NCBI RefSeq assembly: GCF_028198165.1
Contig: NZ_CP116339.1
Location: 3,851,001 to 3,915,000 of the forward strand
Length of the DNA: 64,000 nucleotides
Direction of reading: 5' to 3'
Origin: Pseudoxanthomonas sp. JBR18
GTDB taxonomy: Bacteria > Pseudomonadota > Gammaproteobacteria > Xanthomonadales > Xanthomonadaceae
Position 1 is the stretch's first letter. The number at the start of each line of letters is the position of its first letter. Both the position numbers and the translations under genes were made by a program. Of this stretch, positions 36,238-45,933 are shown piece after piece. The notes under the pieces were generated by a model. It made no database searches. It was not told the origin of the DNA and saw only the letters and a program-made list of their open reading frames with translations.

Positions 36238-36839
36238 GCCAGCCCTCGCAGGTTGCCGAGCGCTTCGATGCCATTCACGCCCAGCTGGATCCTTTTGGCT
36301 ACAGGACCCGCTGGTACGAGCGCCGCAAGCGCGACCTGGTGTTGGCGTGCCTGCCGCAGCCGAGCTTTTCAAGAGGATGGGAAATCGGCTGTTCAATGGG
36401 CGAACTGTCGGCCGCGCTGGCTGCGCGTTGCGACGCCCTGCTCGCCACCGATGCCTCGTCCAATGCGCTGTTTCAGGCCCGCGCCCGCCACGGCGCGCTG
36501 GCGAACGTCCGCTTCGAACAGGCGATCCATCCAGGTGACTGGCCCACTGGCGCGTTCGACCTCATCGTCCTGAGCGAGATTGGCTATTACCTGGCGCCGT
36601 CCCTCCTGGTGGAGACGATCGAGCGGATCGGAGCGTCACTAACCCCGGACGGCGTCCTGGTCGCGTGTCACTGGAAGCCGGCGTTCGAAGGCGCCTACCA
36701 GGACGGCGCGCAGGTACACCAGGAGATTGGCCGCACGCTCGCATTGCCCGCCGGATTTCGCTACGAGGACAGCGACTTCCTGTTGGAAGGCTGGAGCCAG
36801 GTTTCCACCTCGGTGGCGCAGCGCGAGGGCCTGCGATGA
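36234..36839 (+). CDS. SAM-dependent methyltransferase, NodS-like
   Basis: A 201-aa class I methyltransferase. Motif I is WEIGCSMGELSAALAARC, then TDASSNAL and FDLIVLSEIGYYL, similar to NodS-type N-methyltransferases. The ATG overlaps the PIG-L stop (ATGA), so they are coupled. A deacetylase followed by an amine methyltransferase is logical: deacetylation exposes an amine to be methylated. Confidence 0.82.
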   Translation: MSQPSQVAERFDAIHAQLDPFGYRTRWYERRKRDLVLACLPQPSFSRGWEIGCSMGELSAALAARCDALLATDASSNALFQARARHGALANVRFEQAIHPGDWPTGAFDLIVLSEIGYYLAPSLLVETIERIGASLTPDGVLVACHWKPAFEGAYQDGAQVHQEIGRTLALPAGFRYEDSDFLLEGWSQVSTSVAQREGLR

Positions 36840-37558
36840 TTGGGGTGATCGTGCCGGCGCGCGATGAGGCCCAGAGCATCGCAAGATGCGTGGCTTCGAT
36901 CATGACTGCGGCTTCGCACTTGGACCTCGATGGCGAGCAGGTCGTCGTCATCGTGGTGGCCGACCATTGCCAGGACCAGACCGCCGACATCGCACGGCGC
37001 TGTGGCGCGCAGGTCCTGCAGGCGCCATCGCCTGGCGGCGTAGGCGTTGCCCGGGCGACGGGCGCGCAGCATGCGCTGCAAGCGGGCGCGCGATGGCTTG
37101 CAACGACCGATGCCGACACGTGCGTCCCCCCGGACTGGCTCGCCAGGCAGCTGGCGACCGGGGCCGAGGTGGTCTGCGGGACGGTGGAAGTCGAGGACTG
37201 GAGTGGTTACCCGCCCGAAATGGCGCAGGCCTTCATGCAGCACGAACAAGGCGTTCGAGCCCATCGACACGTGCACGGCGCCAACATGGGCATCTGCGCC
37301 CGCCGCTATGTCCTGAGTGGCGGATTCGGCACCCTGGCGTGTGGCGAGGACGTGGCCCTGGTGGAGGCTGCCGTGCGGAGCGGCGCGAGGGTCGCCTGGC
37401 CGGTCGATCTGGTGGTGACGACCAGTAGTCGAAAGCAGGCGCGCGCGCCAGGCGGCTTTTCGAGCTTTCTGATCGCACTGGAATCGCGTTTGAGCGACGT
37501 GCTGGTGGCACCGGTGGCTGGTGAGCCAGACCACGACCGCGTGGCGTCGGTGCCTTGA
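36836..37558 (+). CDS. Glycosyltransferase family 2
   Basis: A 240-aa GT-A glycosyltransferase, start ATG 36836 overlapping the methyltransferase stop. It begins MIGVIVPARDEAQSIARC, then VVVADHCQDQTADIA, ATTDADTCVPPDWL (metal DxD) and 'GGFGTLACGEDVALVEAA'. It likely adds a sugar to an acceptor made or modified by the neighbours. Confidence 0.85.
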   Translation: MIGVIVPARDEAQSIARCVASIMTAASHLDLDGEQVVVIVVADHCQDQTADIARRCGAQVLQAPSPGGVGVARATGAQHALQAGARWLATTDADTCVPPDWLARQLATGAEVVCGTVEVEDWSGYPPEMAQAFMQHEQGVRAHRHVHGANMGICARRYVLSGGFGTLACGEDVALVEAAVRSGARVAWPVDLVVTTSSRKQARAPGGFSSFLIALESRLSDVLVAPVAGEPDHDRVASVP

Positions 37559-37687
37559 AGCCCAGCCGCCCTGGATCGCGGGACGTGGAATGGCGCGACG
37601 GAAGCCAGGCAGATGCCAGTATCTGCCGCTCCGTTGTTCCTGACATGCGTCACGCGGGGTCGGACTCAGGGCCTGGACTGAAGCCTG

Positions 37688-38248
37688 CTAGGAAGGGTTT
37701 GCGCGTTCTAACGTGTCTTCCAGCGACCTGGCGGCTTTGAGATGGTTCTGGACGCTGGTCCGGGTATTCATGAGATGGGCTTTGACCCCTTCGGCCTCGG
37801 CCTGCGGCAGCAGCGTGTTCTGAAGCAGGTCCAACGCCTTGACGTGCTCCTTGACCATCGCTTCCATGTACGCCCGCGAGTAGTCCGCGTCGTGCGCTGC
37901 AAGCGCGGACTCAAGCGCCTGGCCCTCGGCAAGTCCGGCCTGGCTCCGCTCGCTTGCCACCGGTGTTCCCAGCCGTTCGATCTCCTTCTGATTGGCCGAA
38001 TGGTCCTGAATCATCATCGATGCATAGTTGCCCACGCCGGCCGCGAGCTTGCGTGACCGTGCCTGTTGCGCAATGGCGATCTCGTTGTGATTGATCGCGC
38101 TGACCACGGACAGGATCTGGGCATCGGACCTGGAGACCGCCTGCGCAGCGTGGGGACCAACGGTCGAGTGTGACCGGCCGTCCTTGGATGGTGAGGTGCA
38201 TCCGGTCGCGAGCATGAGCACGACCGTACAGCTGAGCAGCGTTCGCAT
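37688..38248 (-). CDS. DUF4142 lipoprotein
   Basis: A 186-aa protein starting MRTLLSCTVVLMLATGCTSPS: a lipobox (LATGC) puts it on a lipid anchor. The mature part has the DUF4142 helical ferritin-like segment (INHNEIAIAQQA...). Found widely as a stress-induced envelope protein; function unknown. A second DUF4142 protein lies about 2.4 kb away. Confidence 0.82.
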   Translation of the reverse strand: MRTLLSCTVVLMLATGCTSPSKDGRSHSTVGPHAAQAVSRSDAQILSVVSAINHNEIAIAQQARSRKLAAGVGNYASMMIQDHSANQKEIERLGTPVASERSQAGLAEGQALESALAAHDADYSRAYMEAMVKEHVKALDLLQNTLLPQAEAEGVKAHLMNTRTSVQNHLKAARSLEDTLERANPS

Positions 38249-38527
38249 GGGGTATTTCCGCGCGTGGGGGCAGACATTCGATCCTAGGCCGGCGGCGTTA
38301 AACATGGATGCGTTCCTCCTCGCGTGCGCCTTCAGCAAAATTAACGTTCCGGCGCGCTGGAAGGCCATCACGTCGTTGCGTGCGTAAGGTCATGTCAACA
38401 CCGCGCGGCCCGCGCTGCACGTCATGGATACCCGCCCACGCACTAGGGTAAGGATGGGCTCCGCGATCGCATGCAGGCGATTGCGGACATCTCTCATCTC
38501 TCCCGTTTCTCGCCGCGTGAGGCACAC

Positions 38528-40321
38528 ATGACCACAACCGTTGCCGATTTCCTCGTCGAAAGGCTGCATGCCTGGGGAATCCGACGCATCTTCGGCTACC
38601 CCGGCGATGGCATCAATGGCGTCTTCGGCGCCCTCGCCCGCGCTGGCAATATCGAGTTTGTCCAGGCCCGTCACGAAGAGATGGCCGCGTTCATGGCCTC
38701 GGCGCACGCCAAGTTCACCGGTGAGCTTGGTGTGTGCATCGCCACTTCCGGCCCGGGGGCGGCGCATCTGCTCACCGGGCTCTACGACGCGCGGCTGGAT
38801 CATCAACCGGTGCTGGCCATCGTCGGACAGCAGGCACGCTCGGCGCTCGGTGGCCATTATCAGCAGGAACTCGATCTGGTCTCGATGTTCAAGGATGTCG
38901 CCGGCTCGTTCGTGGAGCAGGCCAGCGTGCCCGCGCAGGTGCGACACCTGGTCGACCGGGGCATCCGGACCGCGTTGGGCGAGCGTCGCGTCGCCGCGCT
39001 CATCCTTCCGAACGACCTGCAGGACGAGGCCTATGCGCCGCCAGCGCGCAAGCATGGAACCCTGCACTCGGGCGTGGGATTCCTTCCGTCCCGCCTGATC
39101 CCCTACCAGGATGATCTGCAGCACGCCGCCGATGTGCTCAATGCAGGCAAGAAAGTCGCGCTACTCGTCGGCGCCGGCGCGCTCGATGCCATGGACGAGG
39201 TCATCGCCGTGGCGGGTCGGCTCGGCGCAGGTGCCGCCAAGGCGCTGCTGGGCAAGGCCGCGCTGCCGGATGACCTGCCCTGGGTAACGGGATCCATCGG
39301 ACTGTTGGGCACCGAGCCCAGCGACCGGCTCATGGCCGAGTGCGACACCCTGCTGATGATCGGATCCGGGTTTCCTTATGCGGAATTCCTCCCCAAGGAG
39401 GGCGCAGCGCGCGGAGTCCAGATCGATATCAAGCCCGACATGCTGGGCCTTCGCTATCCGATGGAGGTCAACCTGCTTGGCGACGCCGGCGAAACGTTGC
39501 GCGCCTTGCTCCCGCTATTGCGACCTGCGCAGGACGAGCAGTGGCGTAAGCAGATTGCCGGCTGGACGTCGGCATGGTGGAAGACGCTGGACGCGCGGGC
39601 AAAGATGTCGGCAGTCGATGGCACCAATCCCCAGCGCAGTGTGTCCGAGCTGTCGTCGCGGATTCCTGCCGACGCCATCGTCACCTCAGACTCCGGCTCC
39701 TGCGCCAACTGGTATGCCCGCGACCTCAAGGTCCAGCGCGGCATGATGTGCTCGCTCTCCGGCGGGTTGGCGTCCATGGGTGCAGCGGTGCCCTACGCCA
39801 TCGCCGCAAAGTTCGCGCATCCGGATCGTCCGGTGATCGCTCTGGTCGGCGATGGCGCCATGCAGATGAACAACATGGCCGAGCTGATCACGGTCGCCAA
39901 GTACTGGCGGCAATGGTCCGACGCCCGCTGGATCTGCATGGTCCTGAACAACTCGGATCTCAACCAGGTGACCTGGGAGCAACGGGTCATGGAAGGCGAT
40001 CCGAAGTTCGAGGCTTCGCAGACGATTCCGTCTGTTCCGTACCACCGGTTTGCCGAGATGATCGGCCTTCGCGGCGTCTACGTCGATGACGACGAGGCGC
40101 TCGGGAATGCGTGGGACATCGCACTGCAGTCGGACCGGCCGACCGTGATCGAGGTCAAGGCGGATCCGGATGTGCCGCCGCTGCCCCCGCACCTGACGCT
40201 CGCGCAGGTCAAGGCCTTCGCACAAAGCGTTCTCAGGGATCCGGACAGGACCAACATCCTGCGCAATACCGCGCGGCAGGTATTTGCGGGAATACGTCCG
40301 CCTACCCGAGGGGGCCAATAG
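38528..40321 (+). CDS. Thiamine-diphosphate enzyme, acetolactate synthase/PoxB-like
   Basis: A 597-aa TPP-dependent enzyme with three domains. Catalytic Glu region QARHEEMAAFMA; TPP motif VGDGAMQMNNMAEL followed ~26 residues later by MVLNNSDLNQ. The N-terminal PGDGINGVFGALARA and central 'VALLVGAGALDAMDEVI' fit the family. Closest in style to stationary-phase pyruvate oxidase/acetolactate synthase-like proteins; the actual substrate is unknown. A GTGAGG site precedes the chosen ATG. Confidence 0.85.
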   Translation: MTTTVADFLVERLHAWGIRRIFGYPGDGINGVFGALARAGNIEFVQARHEEMAAFMASAHAKFTGELGVCIATSGPGAAHLLTGLYDARLDHQPVLAIVGQQARSALGGHYQQELDLVSMFKDVAGSFVEQASVPAQVRHLVDRGIRTALGERRVAALILPNDLQDEAYAPPARKHGTLHSGVGFLPSRLIPYQDDLQHAADVLNAGKKVALLVGAGALDAMDEVIAVAGRLGAGAAKALLGKAALPDDLPWVTGSIGLLGTEPSDRLMAECDTLLMIGSGFPYAEFLPKEGAARGVQIDIKPDMLGLRYPMEVNLLGDAGETLRALLPLLRPAQDEQWRKQIAGWTSAWWKTLDARAKMSAVDGTNPQRSVSELSSRIPADAIVTSDSGSCANWYARDLKVQRGMMCSLSGGLASMGAAVPYAIAAKFAHPDRPVIALVGDGAMQMNNMAELITVAKYWRQWSDARWICMVLNNSDLNQVTWEQRVMEGDPKFEASQTIPSVPYHRFAEMIGLRGVYVDDDEALGNAWDIALQSDRPTVIEVKADPDVPPLPPHLTLAQVKAFAQSVLRDPDRTNILRNTARQVFAGIRPPTRGGQ

Positions 40322-40405
40322 CCGCATCGAGCGTGGAAATCGCAGGCCAGGTCCCAGGCCATTTCTTCAGCAGGAAAAAATCCCCACAGCCCAGGAGTCA
40401 GTCCA

Positions 40406-40582
40406 ATGAATCCCAGCTCCCAAGAGCAACGCGACATCCTCGAAGCGATCAAGGCGGGCAAGCATGTCACCGGTGACCAGGCCAACTGGGCCGTGTTCAA
40501 CGGTCTCGCGACCCAAGGGGAAGACGGCAATACCGACCTGACCTCGCGCGGCGCGGAAGCGCTAGGCGGTGGCAAGGCGTGA
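40406..40582 (+). CDS. Small hypothetical protein, 58 aa
   Basis: A 58-aa acidic protein, MNPSSQEQRDILEAIKAGKH..., with an AGGAG site 7 bases upstream. Too short for many callers. It lies between the TPP enzyme and the DUF4142 gene in the same direction. Family not recognised; similar short, soluble proteins occur in stress clusters. Confidence 0.65.
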   Translation: MNPSSQEQRDILEAIKAGKHVTGDQANWAVFNGLATQGEDGNTDLTSRGAEALGGGKA

Positions 40583-40623
40583 ACGGCGCGATTCCCCCTT
40601 CCCGGCCTGAACGACGAGGACAC

Positions 40624-41169
40624 ATGATGATCCGCACTGCGACATCCATCGCCCTTCTAGCGTTGGTCTTTGCTCTGCCGCCTGCGGCCTACTCGGCACC
40701 GTCCGGTGCGGATGCGCATGACGCGTCCCGTCCGGCGGACGAAGCAAGCCTGGCAGACGTGCACGCCTTCAATCTGCAGCAGATCAAGCTGTCCGAGCTG
40801 GTTCTGCGTCGCCCTGCATCCCGGGACGTCCAGGCCATTGCCGACAGGCTCAAGCGCGAGCACCTTCAGAACGAGCAGCGGTTGGCTGCGCTCGGCATCA
40901 AGACAAAATCCTCAGATGCGGACCGCCAATTCACGTCGTCACTCGATGACGAATACCAGAAACTCGAACAAATGCCCCCGGGTGATTTCGAGGCCGCATA
41001 TCTGGGTAAGCTGACCGACCGCTATGCGCGTTTCCAGGAAGAGCTCACCCATCGCGCTCCCATCGCGCATTCTGGTGCGGTGCGCACTTATCTGTCCCAG
41101 ACTGCACGGGAGCTTCATGACCAGTACTCAGCGCTGCGATCACTTCAAAAAGCAGCCATAGGCCAGTAG
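40624..41169 (+). CDS. DUF4142 periplasmic protein
   Basis: A 181-aa protein with a Sec signal peptide (MMIRTATSIALLALVFALP...AYSA) and DUF4142 helices. Start at ATG 40624 with GAGGA site; a second ATG follows directly. Paralogue of the lipoprotein at 37688-38248. Role unknown, stress-linked by family and context. Confidence 0.8.
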   Translation: MMIRTATSIALLALVFALPPAAYSAPSGADAHDASRPADEASLADVHAFNLQQIKLSELVLRRPASRDVQAIADRLKREHLQNEQRLAALGIKTKSSDADRQFTSSLDDEYQKLEQMPPGDFEAAYLGKLTDRYARFQEELTHRAPIAHSGAVRTYLSQTARELHDQYSALRSLQKAAIGQ

Positions 41170-41359
41170 GGCAACCGAACTAAGGGAGCTGGCGTGTCCC
41201 AAGGGTCAGCCGCGGGGGTGAGGTTGATCGAGGACGATCGATGGCCCGGTGACCGGAATCGCGTGCGAGCCGCTTGCCCAGCGTTCCGACCCACTCGGCT
41301 CGCCCCTCTCCTGCGCCTCCGACGGTCCGTCTCGTCGCAAAACGGGGATCGCGGCGTCT

Positions 41360-41857
41360 TCAGCTGAGCGCCGAGGGCTGTTCATAGGGCAGCAACTTGG
41401 CGCCCGCCGACTGCACCGCGGCATCGGCCACCTGCAGCAGCGGCGGCTCGGCATCCACGATCACCAGCACGCGTCCGCTTTCGATCTCCTCCTCGAAAGT
41501 ACGGCGCACAGGGTCGGGAACCGAAGCCCCGACCAGCGCGGCCGACCACGAGCCGACCGCGGCGCCTGCCAAGGCCATCGCGCCTGCGCCCGCCAGTGTG
41601 AGACCCAGGGGCGGAACGGCCACGCCGATCAGGCCGGCAACCAGTCCTGCAGCCCCGCCCCCGACAGCGCCGCGGATCGCCCCGTGCTTGAGGTCGGTGT
41701 CGGCATCGATCATCGAGTCGGGGAACTGTTCCACTTCGAGCTCGCCGTTGGCAATCAGCGCAACATCGTCACGCGGAACGCCCGCCCCCAGGGCGGCCTG
41801 AATGCAGGCCTTGGCGTCCTGTACGTCGCGCGTGGAGTAGACATGCCGGCTTTTCAT
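41360..41857 (-). CDS. DUF1269-like membrane protein
   Basis: A 165-aa protein with a soluble N-terminal domain, a Gly/Ala-rich double membrane segment at about residues 60-115 (GAVGGGAAGLVAGLIGVAV) and a soluble C-terminal tail. A GGAGG site precedes the ATG. Resembles small membrane proteins of DUF1269 type; function unknown. Confidence 0.7.
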   Translation of the reverse strand: MKSRHVYSTRDVQDAKACIQAALGAGVPRDDVALIANGELEVEQFPDSMIDADTDLKHGAIRGAVGGGAAGLVAGLIGVAVPPLGLTLAGAGAMALAGAAVGSWSAALVGASVPDPVRRTFEEEIESGRVLVIVDAEPPLLQVADAAVQSAGAKLLPYEQPSALS

Positions 41858-42015
41858 CGAGGCCTCCAGGAGGACAGACGAGTTGTGAGCCTGGGAGGTC
41901 CTTCGTTATCCGTAGGTGATCGCGAGCGCGCGCTTGCAGTGATCGGCAGCTCCCAGCCGGCCCGCGTTCGGCAACGGCCCTCGCCAATCAGCGCCGGACG
42001 GAATTTCCCGGGGTT

Positions 42016-43701
42016 TCAGGCGTCGGCATCTGCTCCATCGGTCGCGGCAGCGGCGGCGCGCGCACGCTCCAGGAACGCCCAGCCAAAGCCGGGAAGTTCC
42101 AGGGTGTGCTCCTCGCGACGCGCGGCGGCCCTGGCGGTCTCGGCGATGCGCCACCCATGCGATAGCGGCAGCTGGGCAGCAGCCGGGGAAAGATTGAAGA
42201 CGCACAGGAGGGCGTGGTGCCCATGCCCGCGGACGAAAGCCAGTACGGGTTCGCTCGTCTCCCACAGTTCCACGCCGCGTTCGCCCAACGCGGGCTGCGT
42301 ACGGCGCCAGGCAATGACTTCGCGGTAGGCGTTGAGCAGCGAATCCTTGTCGTCCCACTGTCGGTCCACCGCCAGGGGGAGATGCTCGGCTGGCACCGGC
42401 AGCCAGGGTGTGCCGAGGGTGAAGCCGCCGTTCGGCGCGTCGGCCTGCCAGGGCATCGGCGTGCGGCAGCCATCGCGACTCTGGACCACCCCCCAATTGG
42501 CGATTCCGAACGGATCGCGCAGCTGCTCCAGGGTCAACTGTGCTTGCGGCAGGCCCAGTTCGTCGCCCTGATAAAGGCAGCAGCTTCCTGGAAGCGCGAT
42601 CAAAAGGGAAAGCAGCAGCTGATCCAGACGCTGCTCCAGCTCGGGCGTGTGCTGGCCGTGCCGCGACCAGCGACCCTTGAGCCTTGGAAAATCGTGGGTG
42701 CCTAGTGTCCAGCAACAGTGACCGTCCACGAACCGGGTCCGCACCGTCTCGATCAGTCCACGCAGATGCGAAGCGGTGAACGGCGCATCGCTCACCAGCG
42801 CCGAATTGTATGCGGTATGCAATCTGCCGTTGCCAGCGACGTAATCGGATGCGGTGACGAGTGCATCCTCTGCGCTGGAGATTTCGCCAAGGGTCATCGT
42901 ACCAGGGTAAGTGTCCATCAGTTCCCTGATGTGACCCAGCATCTGCAAGGTCGCATCACGACTGACGGTGCCGGCGTTGATGTGTTCGAAGTATGGATCG
43001 TGTACAGAGGCACCTGCCGGGCGCGCCCGTTCGGGCGGTCTGGCTGGATTGTCGGCAAGGCTCCGGTCGTGGCAGTAGAAATTCACGACGTCCAGGCGGA
43101 AACCATCCACGCCGCGTTCCAGCCAGAACCGGCCAGCCTCGAGCAGGGCGGCGCGCACATCCGGGTTGTACCAGTTCAGGTCCGGCTGCTGCTCGAGGAA
43201 ATTGTGCAGGTAATACTGGCGGCGGGCCGGGTCGAAACTCCATGCACTCCCGCCGAACGTGGCCCGCCAGTTGTTGGGCGGGCCCCCATCGGGCGCCGGA
43301 TCGGCCCACACGTACCAGTCGGCCTTGGGGTTGTCGCGGTCGGCACGGCTTTCGAGGAACCATGGATGCTGGTCGGAGGTATGGTTCCACACCTGATCCA
43401 TCAGCACCCGCAGTCCAAGGGCGTGGGCCTTGGTCACCACTGCATCGAAATCCTCGAGCGTTCCGAACATCGGTTCGACCGCACAATAGTCGGAGACGTC
43501 ATAACCGAAGTCGCGCATGGGCGAGCGCACGAACGGGCAGATCCAGATCGCGTCGGCACCCAGGTCACGCACATACGGCAAGCGCTGCGTGAGGCCACGC
43601 AGGTCGCCAACGCCGTCGCCATCGCTATCGGCGAAGCTGCGGATGTAGATCTGGTAAATGATCGCGTTATGCCACCAGTCGCTTTGAGGGAGTAAGGCCA
43701 C
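42016..43701 (-). CDS. GH13 alpha-glucosidase
   Basis: A 561-aa family 13 glycoside hydrolase. (beta/alpha)8 motifs are visible: DQVWNHTS, nucleophile Asp 204 in GVDGFRLDVVN, acid/base Glu 273 in TLGEISS, and Asp 337 in GTHDFPR, where the usual Asn-His-Asp is Thr-His-Asp. It hydrolyses alpha-1,4 glucosides such as maltose. No signal peptide, so probably cytoplasmic. It follows a second GH13 gene in the same direction. Confidence 0.9.
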   Translation of the reverse strand: MALLPQSDWWHNAIIYQIYIRSFADSDGDGVGDLRGLTQRLPYVRDLGADAIWICPFVRSPMRDFGYDVSDYCAVEPMFGTLEDFDAVVTKAHALGLRVLMDQVWNHTSDQHPWFLESRADRDNPKADWYVWADPAPDGGPPNNWRATFGGSAWSFDPARRQYYLHNFLEQQPDLNWYNPDVRAALLEAGRFWLERGVDGFRLDVVNFYCHDRSLADNPARPPERARPAGASVHDPYFEHINAGTVSRDATLQMLGHIRELMDTYPGTMTLGEISSAEDALVTASDYVAGNGRLHTAYNSALVSDAPFTASHLRGLIETVRTRFVDGHCCWTLGTHDFPRLKGRWSRHGQHTPELEQRLDQLLLSLLIALPGSCCLYQGDELGLPQAQLTLEQLRDPFGIANWGVVQSRDGCRTPMPWQADAPNGGFTLGTPWLPVPAEHLPLAVDRQWDDKDSLLNAYREVIAWRRTQPALGERGVELWETSEPVLAFVRGHGHHALLCVFNLSPAAAQLPLSHGWRIAETARAAARREEHTLELPGFGWAFLERARAAAAATDGADADA

Positions 43702-43724
43702 AATCTGCTCCTTTGGATGGGAGT

Positions 43725-45431
43725 TCAGGCGTCGAGTTGGGCGAAGAACGCGCCCCAGGCCGGCAGCGTCAGGTGCTTACCATCCCAGGTCGACCCTTCC
43801 ACCAGCCCGCTGACTTGGGAGGCGACCGACAGCCCGGGCAGGGTCGAGCGCGCTAGCCTGTCTGACAGGTTGAACACGCACAGCAGGCGCTGGCCGGAGG
43901 CCCGCCGCACGAGCCCCACCAGCGGGGCGCGGAGGCTGATCAGCTCGGTCGCGCCGTGGAGCAGGGCCGGCTGGCCCCGCCGCCAATGCAGCAACTGGCG
44001 CCAATGGTTGAGCAAAGACTCCGGATCGAGCGACTGCCGGCGTACAGACCGCTCCAGATGCCGGGCGGGAACAGGCAACCAGGGCGTGCCCGTGGTAAAG
44101 CCGGCCGCATGCACGCGCTCGTCCCACGGTATTGGCGTGCGCGCGCCGTCACGACCTTTCAGCCGTGGATAGAGCAACTTCCCAAACGGATCCTTGATCT
44201 CGCGCTTGGGGATTTCGGCAGGAATCCGGGCCTCGGGCAGCCCAAGCTCGTCTCCCTGCCACAAAACAAGCGCGCCCGGCAGGCACACCAGCAGCATGGC
44301 CACCAGACGATAGAAGTCCTCACCAAGGTCACGCTTCTTTCCGCCCCACTGCGTGCGCAGCCGACCGTAGTCATGATTGCCGACGATCCAGCAGGCGCCG
44401 CTGTCGCCGAACTCGTCCAGCACCCTCTTCATCAATCCCCGTAAGAGAGGGGCGCGCAGCGGCGCGTCGGACAGCAGGCCGCTGTGGTAAGCGAGGTGCA
44501 AACGCTTGCCGCGCGTATACGTGGCCGCCAGTTTGATCGAGTCTTCGCACAGCGTCACCTCGCCTAGCAGCACAGTTCCTGGATACTGGTTGGCCAGGTC
44601 ACGCATCGGGCCCAGATATTCCAGGGTCTCCGGACGGTTGAAGCTGTTGATCATGCGTTGTCCTGCCAGCGGGTTGATCACGTCGATCCCGTCAGGACGC
44701 CGATCGTTGCGGCGTCGCCGCGGGTTATCGCGTAACCGAGAATCCTGCGCGAAGAAGTTCACCGCATCCACGCGGAATCCGTCGATTCCGAGATCCAGCC
44801 AAAAGCGCATGCTGCGCAACACTGCATCGCGCACTTCGGGATTTTTCCAGTTCAGGTCCGGCTGGCATGGCAGGAAGCTAGCCCAGTAGTACTGCCCCCG
44901 CGGATGGTCCAAGTGCCACCCGGATTCGCCACTGAACGCCGACCGCCAGTTACTGGGTGCCCCGCCATCCGGCGCTGGATCAGCCCAGACGTACCAGTCG
45001 GACTTCGGATTGCTGCGACTTCCGCGGCTTTCGACAAACCACTCATGCTGTTCCGAAGTGTGATTCCAGACGCCGTCCAACAAAACCCGCAAGCCCCTCC
45101 GGTGCGCCAGATCCAACAGCAGACGAAGATCTTCCATGCTGCCAAAGGCGCTACCGACGCGGCGCAGATCGGTGATGTCGTAGCCGAGATCTCCCATCGG
45201 CGATGGGTTGATCGGCGTCAGCCAGATCGCGTCCACTCCGAGCGAGGAAATGTAATCGAGCCGCGCGATGATCCCTTGAAGATCCCCGGTTCCGCTCCCA
45301 GTCGTATCCTGAAAGCTCCATGGGCAGATCTGATAGATCACCGCTTCGCGCCACCACTGCGAGTCATTCCGACAGCTAATGGGACGCATCTTTAGGTCAT
45401 CGCGCCACCAAGGGCGCTCGCCTTCCTCCAT
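43725..45431 (-). CDS. GH13 alpha-glucosidase, second copy
   Basis: A 568-aa paralogue of the downstream gene. Catalytic residues are Asp 222 in IDGFRVDAVNFF, Glu 291 in LLGEVTL and Asp 354 in GNHDYGR, with the normal NHD triad. A GGAGG site precedes the ATG at 45431. The two genes run tandem with a 23-base gap, so they share an operon. Substrate differences cannot be read from sequence. Confidence 0.9.
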   Translation of the reverse strand: MEEGERPWWRDDLKMRPISCRNDSQWWREAVIYQICPWSFQDTTGSGTGDLQGIIARLDYISSLGVDAIWLTPINPSPMGDLGYDITDLRRVGSAFGSMEDLRLLLDLAHRRGLRVLLDGVWNHTSEQHEWFVESRGSRSNPKSDWYVWADPAPDGGAPSNWRSAFSGESGWHLDHPRGQYYWASFLPCQPDLNWKNPEVRDAVLRSMRFWLDLGIDGFRVDAVNFFAQDSRLRDNPRRRRNDRRPDGIDVINPLAGQRMINSFNRPETLEYLGPMRDLANQYPGTVLLGEVTLCEDSIKLAATYTRGKRLHLAYHSGLLSDAPLRAPLLRGLMKRVLDEFGDSGACWIVGNHDYGRLRTQWGGKKRDLGEDFYRLVAMLLVCLPGALVLWQGDELGLPEARIPAEIPKREIKDPFGKLLYPRLKGRDGARTPIPWDERVHAAGFTTGTPWLPVPARHLERSVRRQSLDPESLLNHWRQLLHWRRGQPALLHGATELISLRAPLVGLVRRASGQRLLCVFNLSDRLARSTLPGLSVASQVSGLVEGSTWDGKHLTLPAWGAFFAQLDA

Positions 45432-45672
45432 TCAATGCCTCCATGAGCGCACGTAGCCTGAAGCGCGTTCGTTGCACCAAGCATGCTATTTGAACTCACG
45501 TAAGCACTCTGTCTAAGGCACGGTTCAAATTTTTCCTGAGTGGACCGTCCTCGGGTGTTAGGAAGGCTACCGTGCGTACTGTCTTTGAGACTCGATTGGT
45601 TGACATGGGGAAAAAAATTCCCAAACCTAAGGCCACAGGGGGCAATAGCAGCGTTCTTTTGATGGTGCTGGG

Positions 45673-45933
45673 ATGACAAAGAACTTTGTCTTTCGCCCGC
45701 TTCCGGGTACGCACGTGGAGAGCTCAGAACAGCTCTTTGAAAGAGTCGTGGAGATGAGCACGGAACTGCTTCTCGACGAGCATATTGAGGATTTTAATCC
45801 CATGGTGGGAAGCCGATGGTGTGATCAAGGTGGCCCCGCGGTCGTGATGCCGATCCATGGCCCACCGGGATGGCATTTCCATCGAGAAACAGCACTGAAG
45901 CGCCATGGATTGGCATGCATGCCCTATCCGTAG
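45673..45933 (+). CDS. Hypothetical protein, uncertain
   Basis: A possible 86-aa protein, MTKNFVFRPLPGTHVESSEQ..., no clear ribosome site. Composition is plausible for a small soluble protein, but it stands alone in a 1.1-kb low-content region. Could be a fragment or chance. Confidence 0.3.
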   Translation: MTKNFVFRPLPGTHVESSEQLFERVVEMSTELLLDEHIEDFNPMVGSRWCDQGGPAVVMPIHGPPGWHFHRETALKRHGLACMPYP

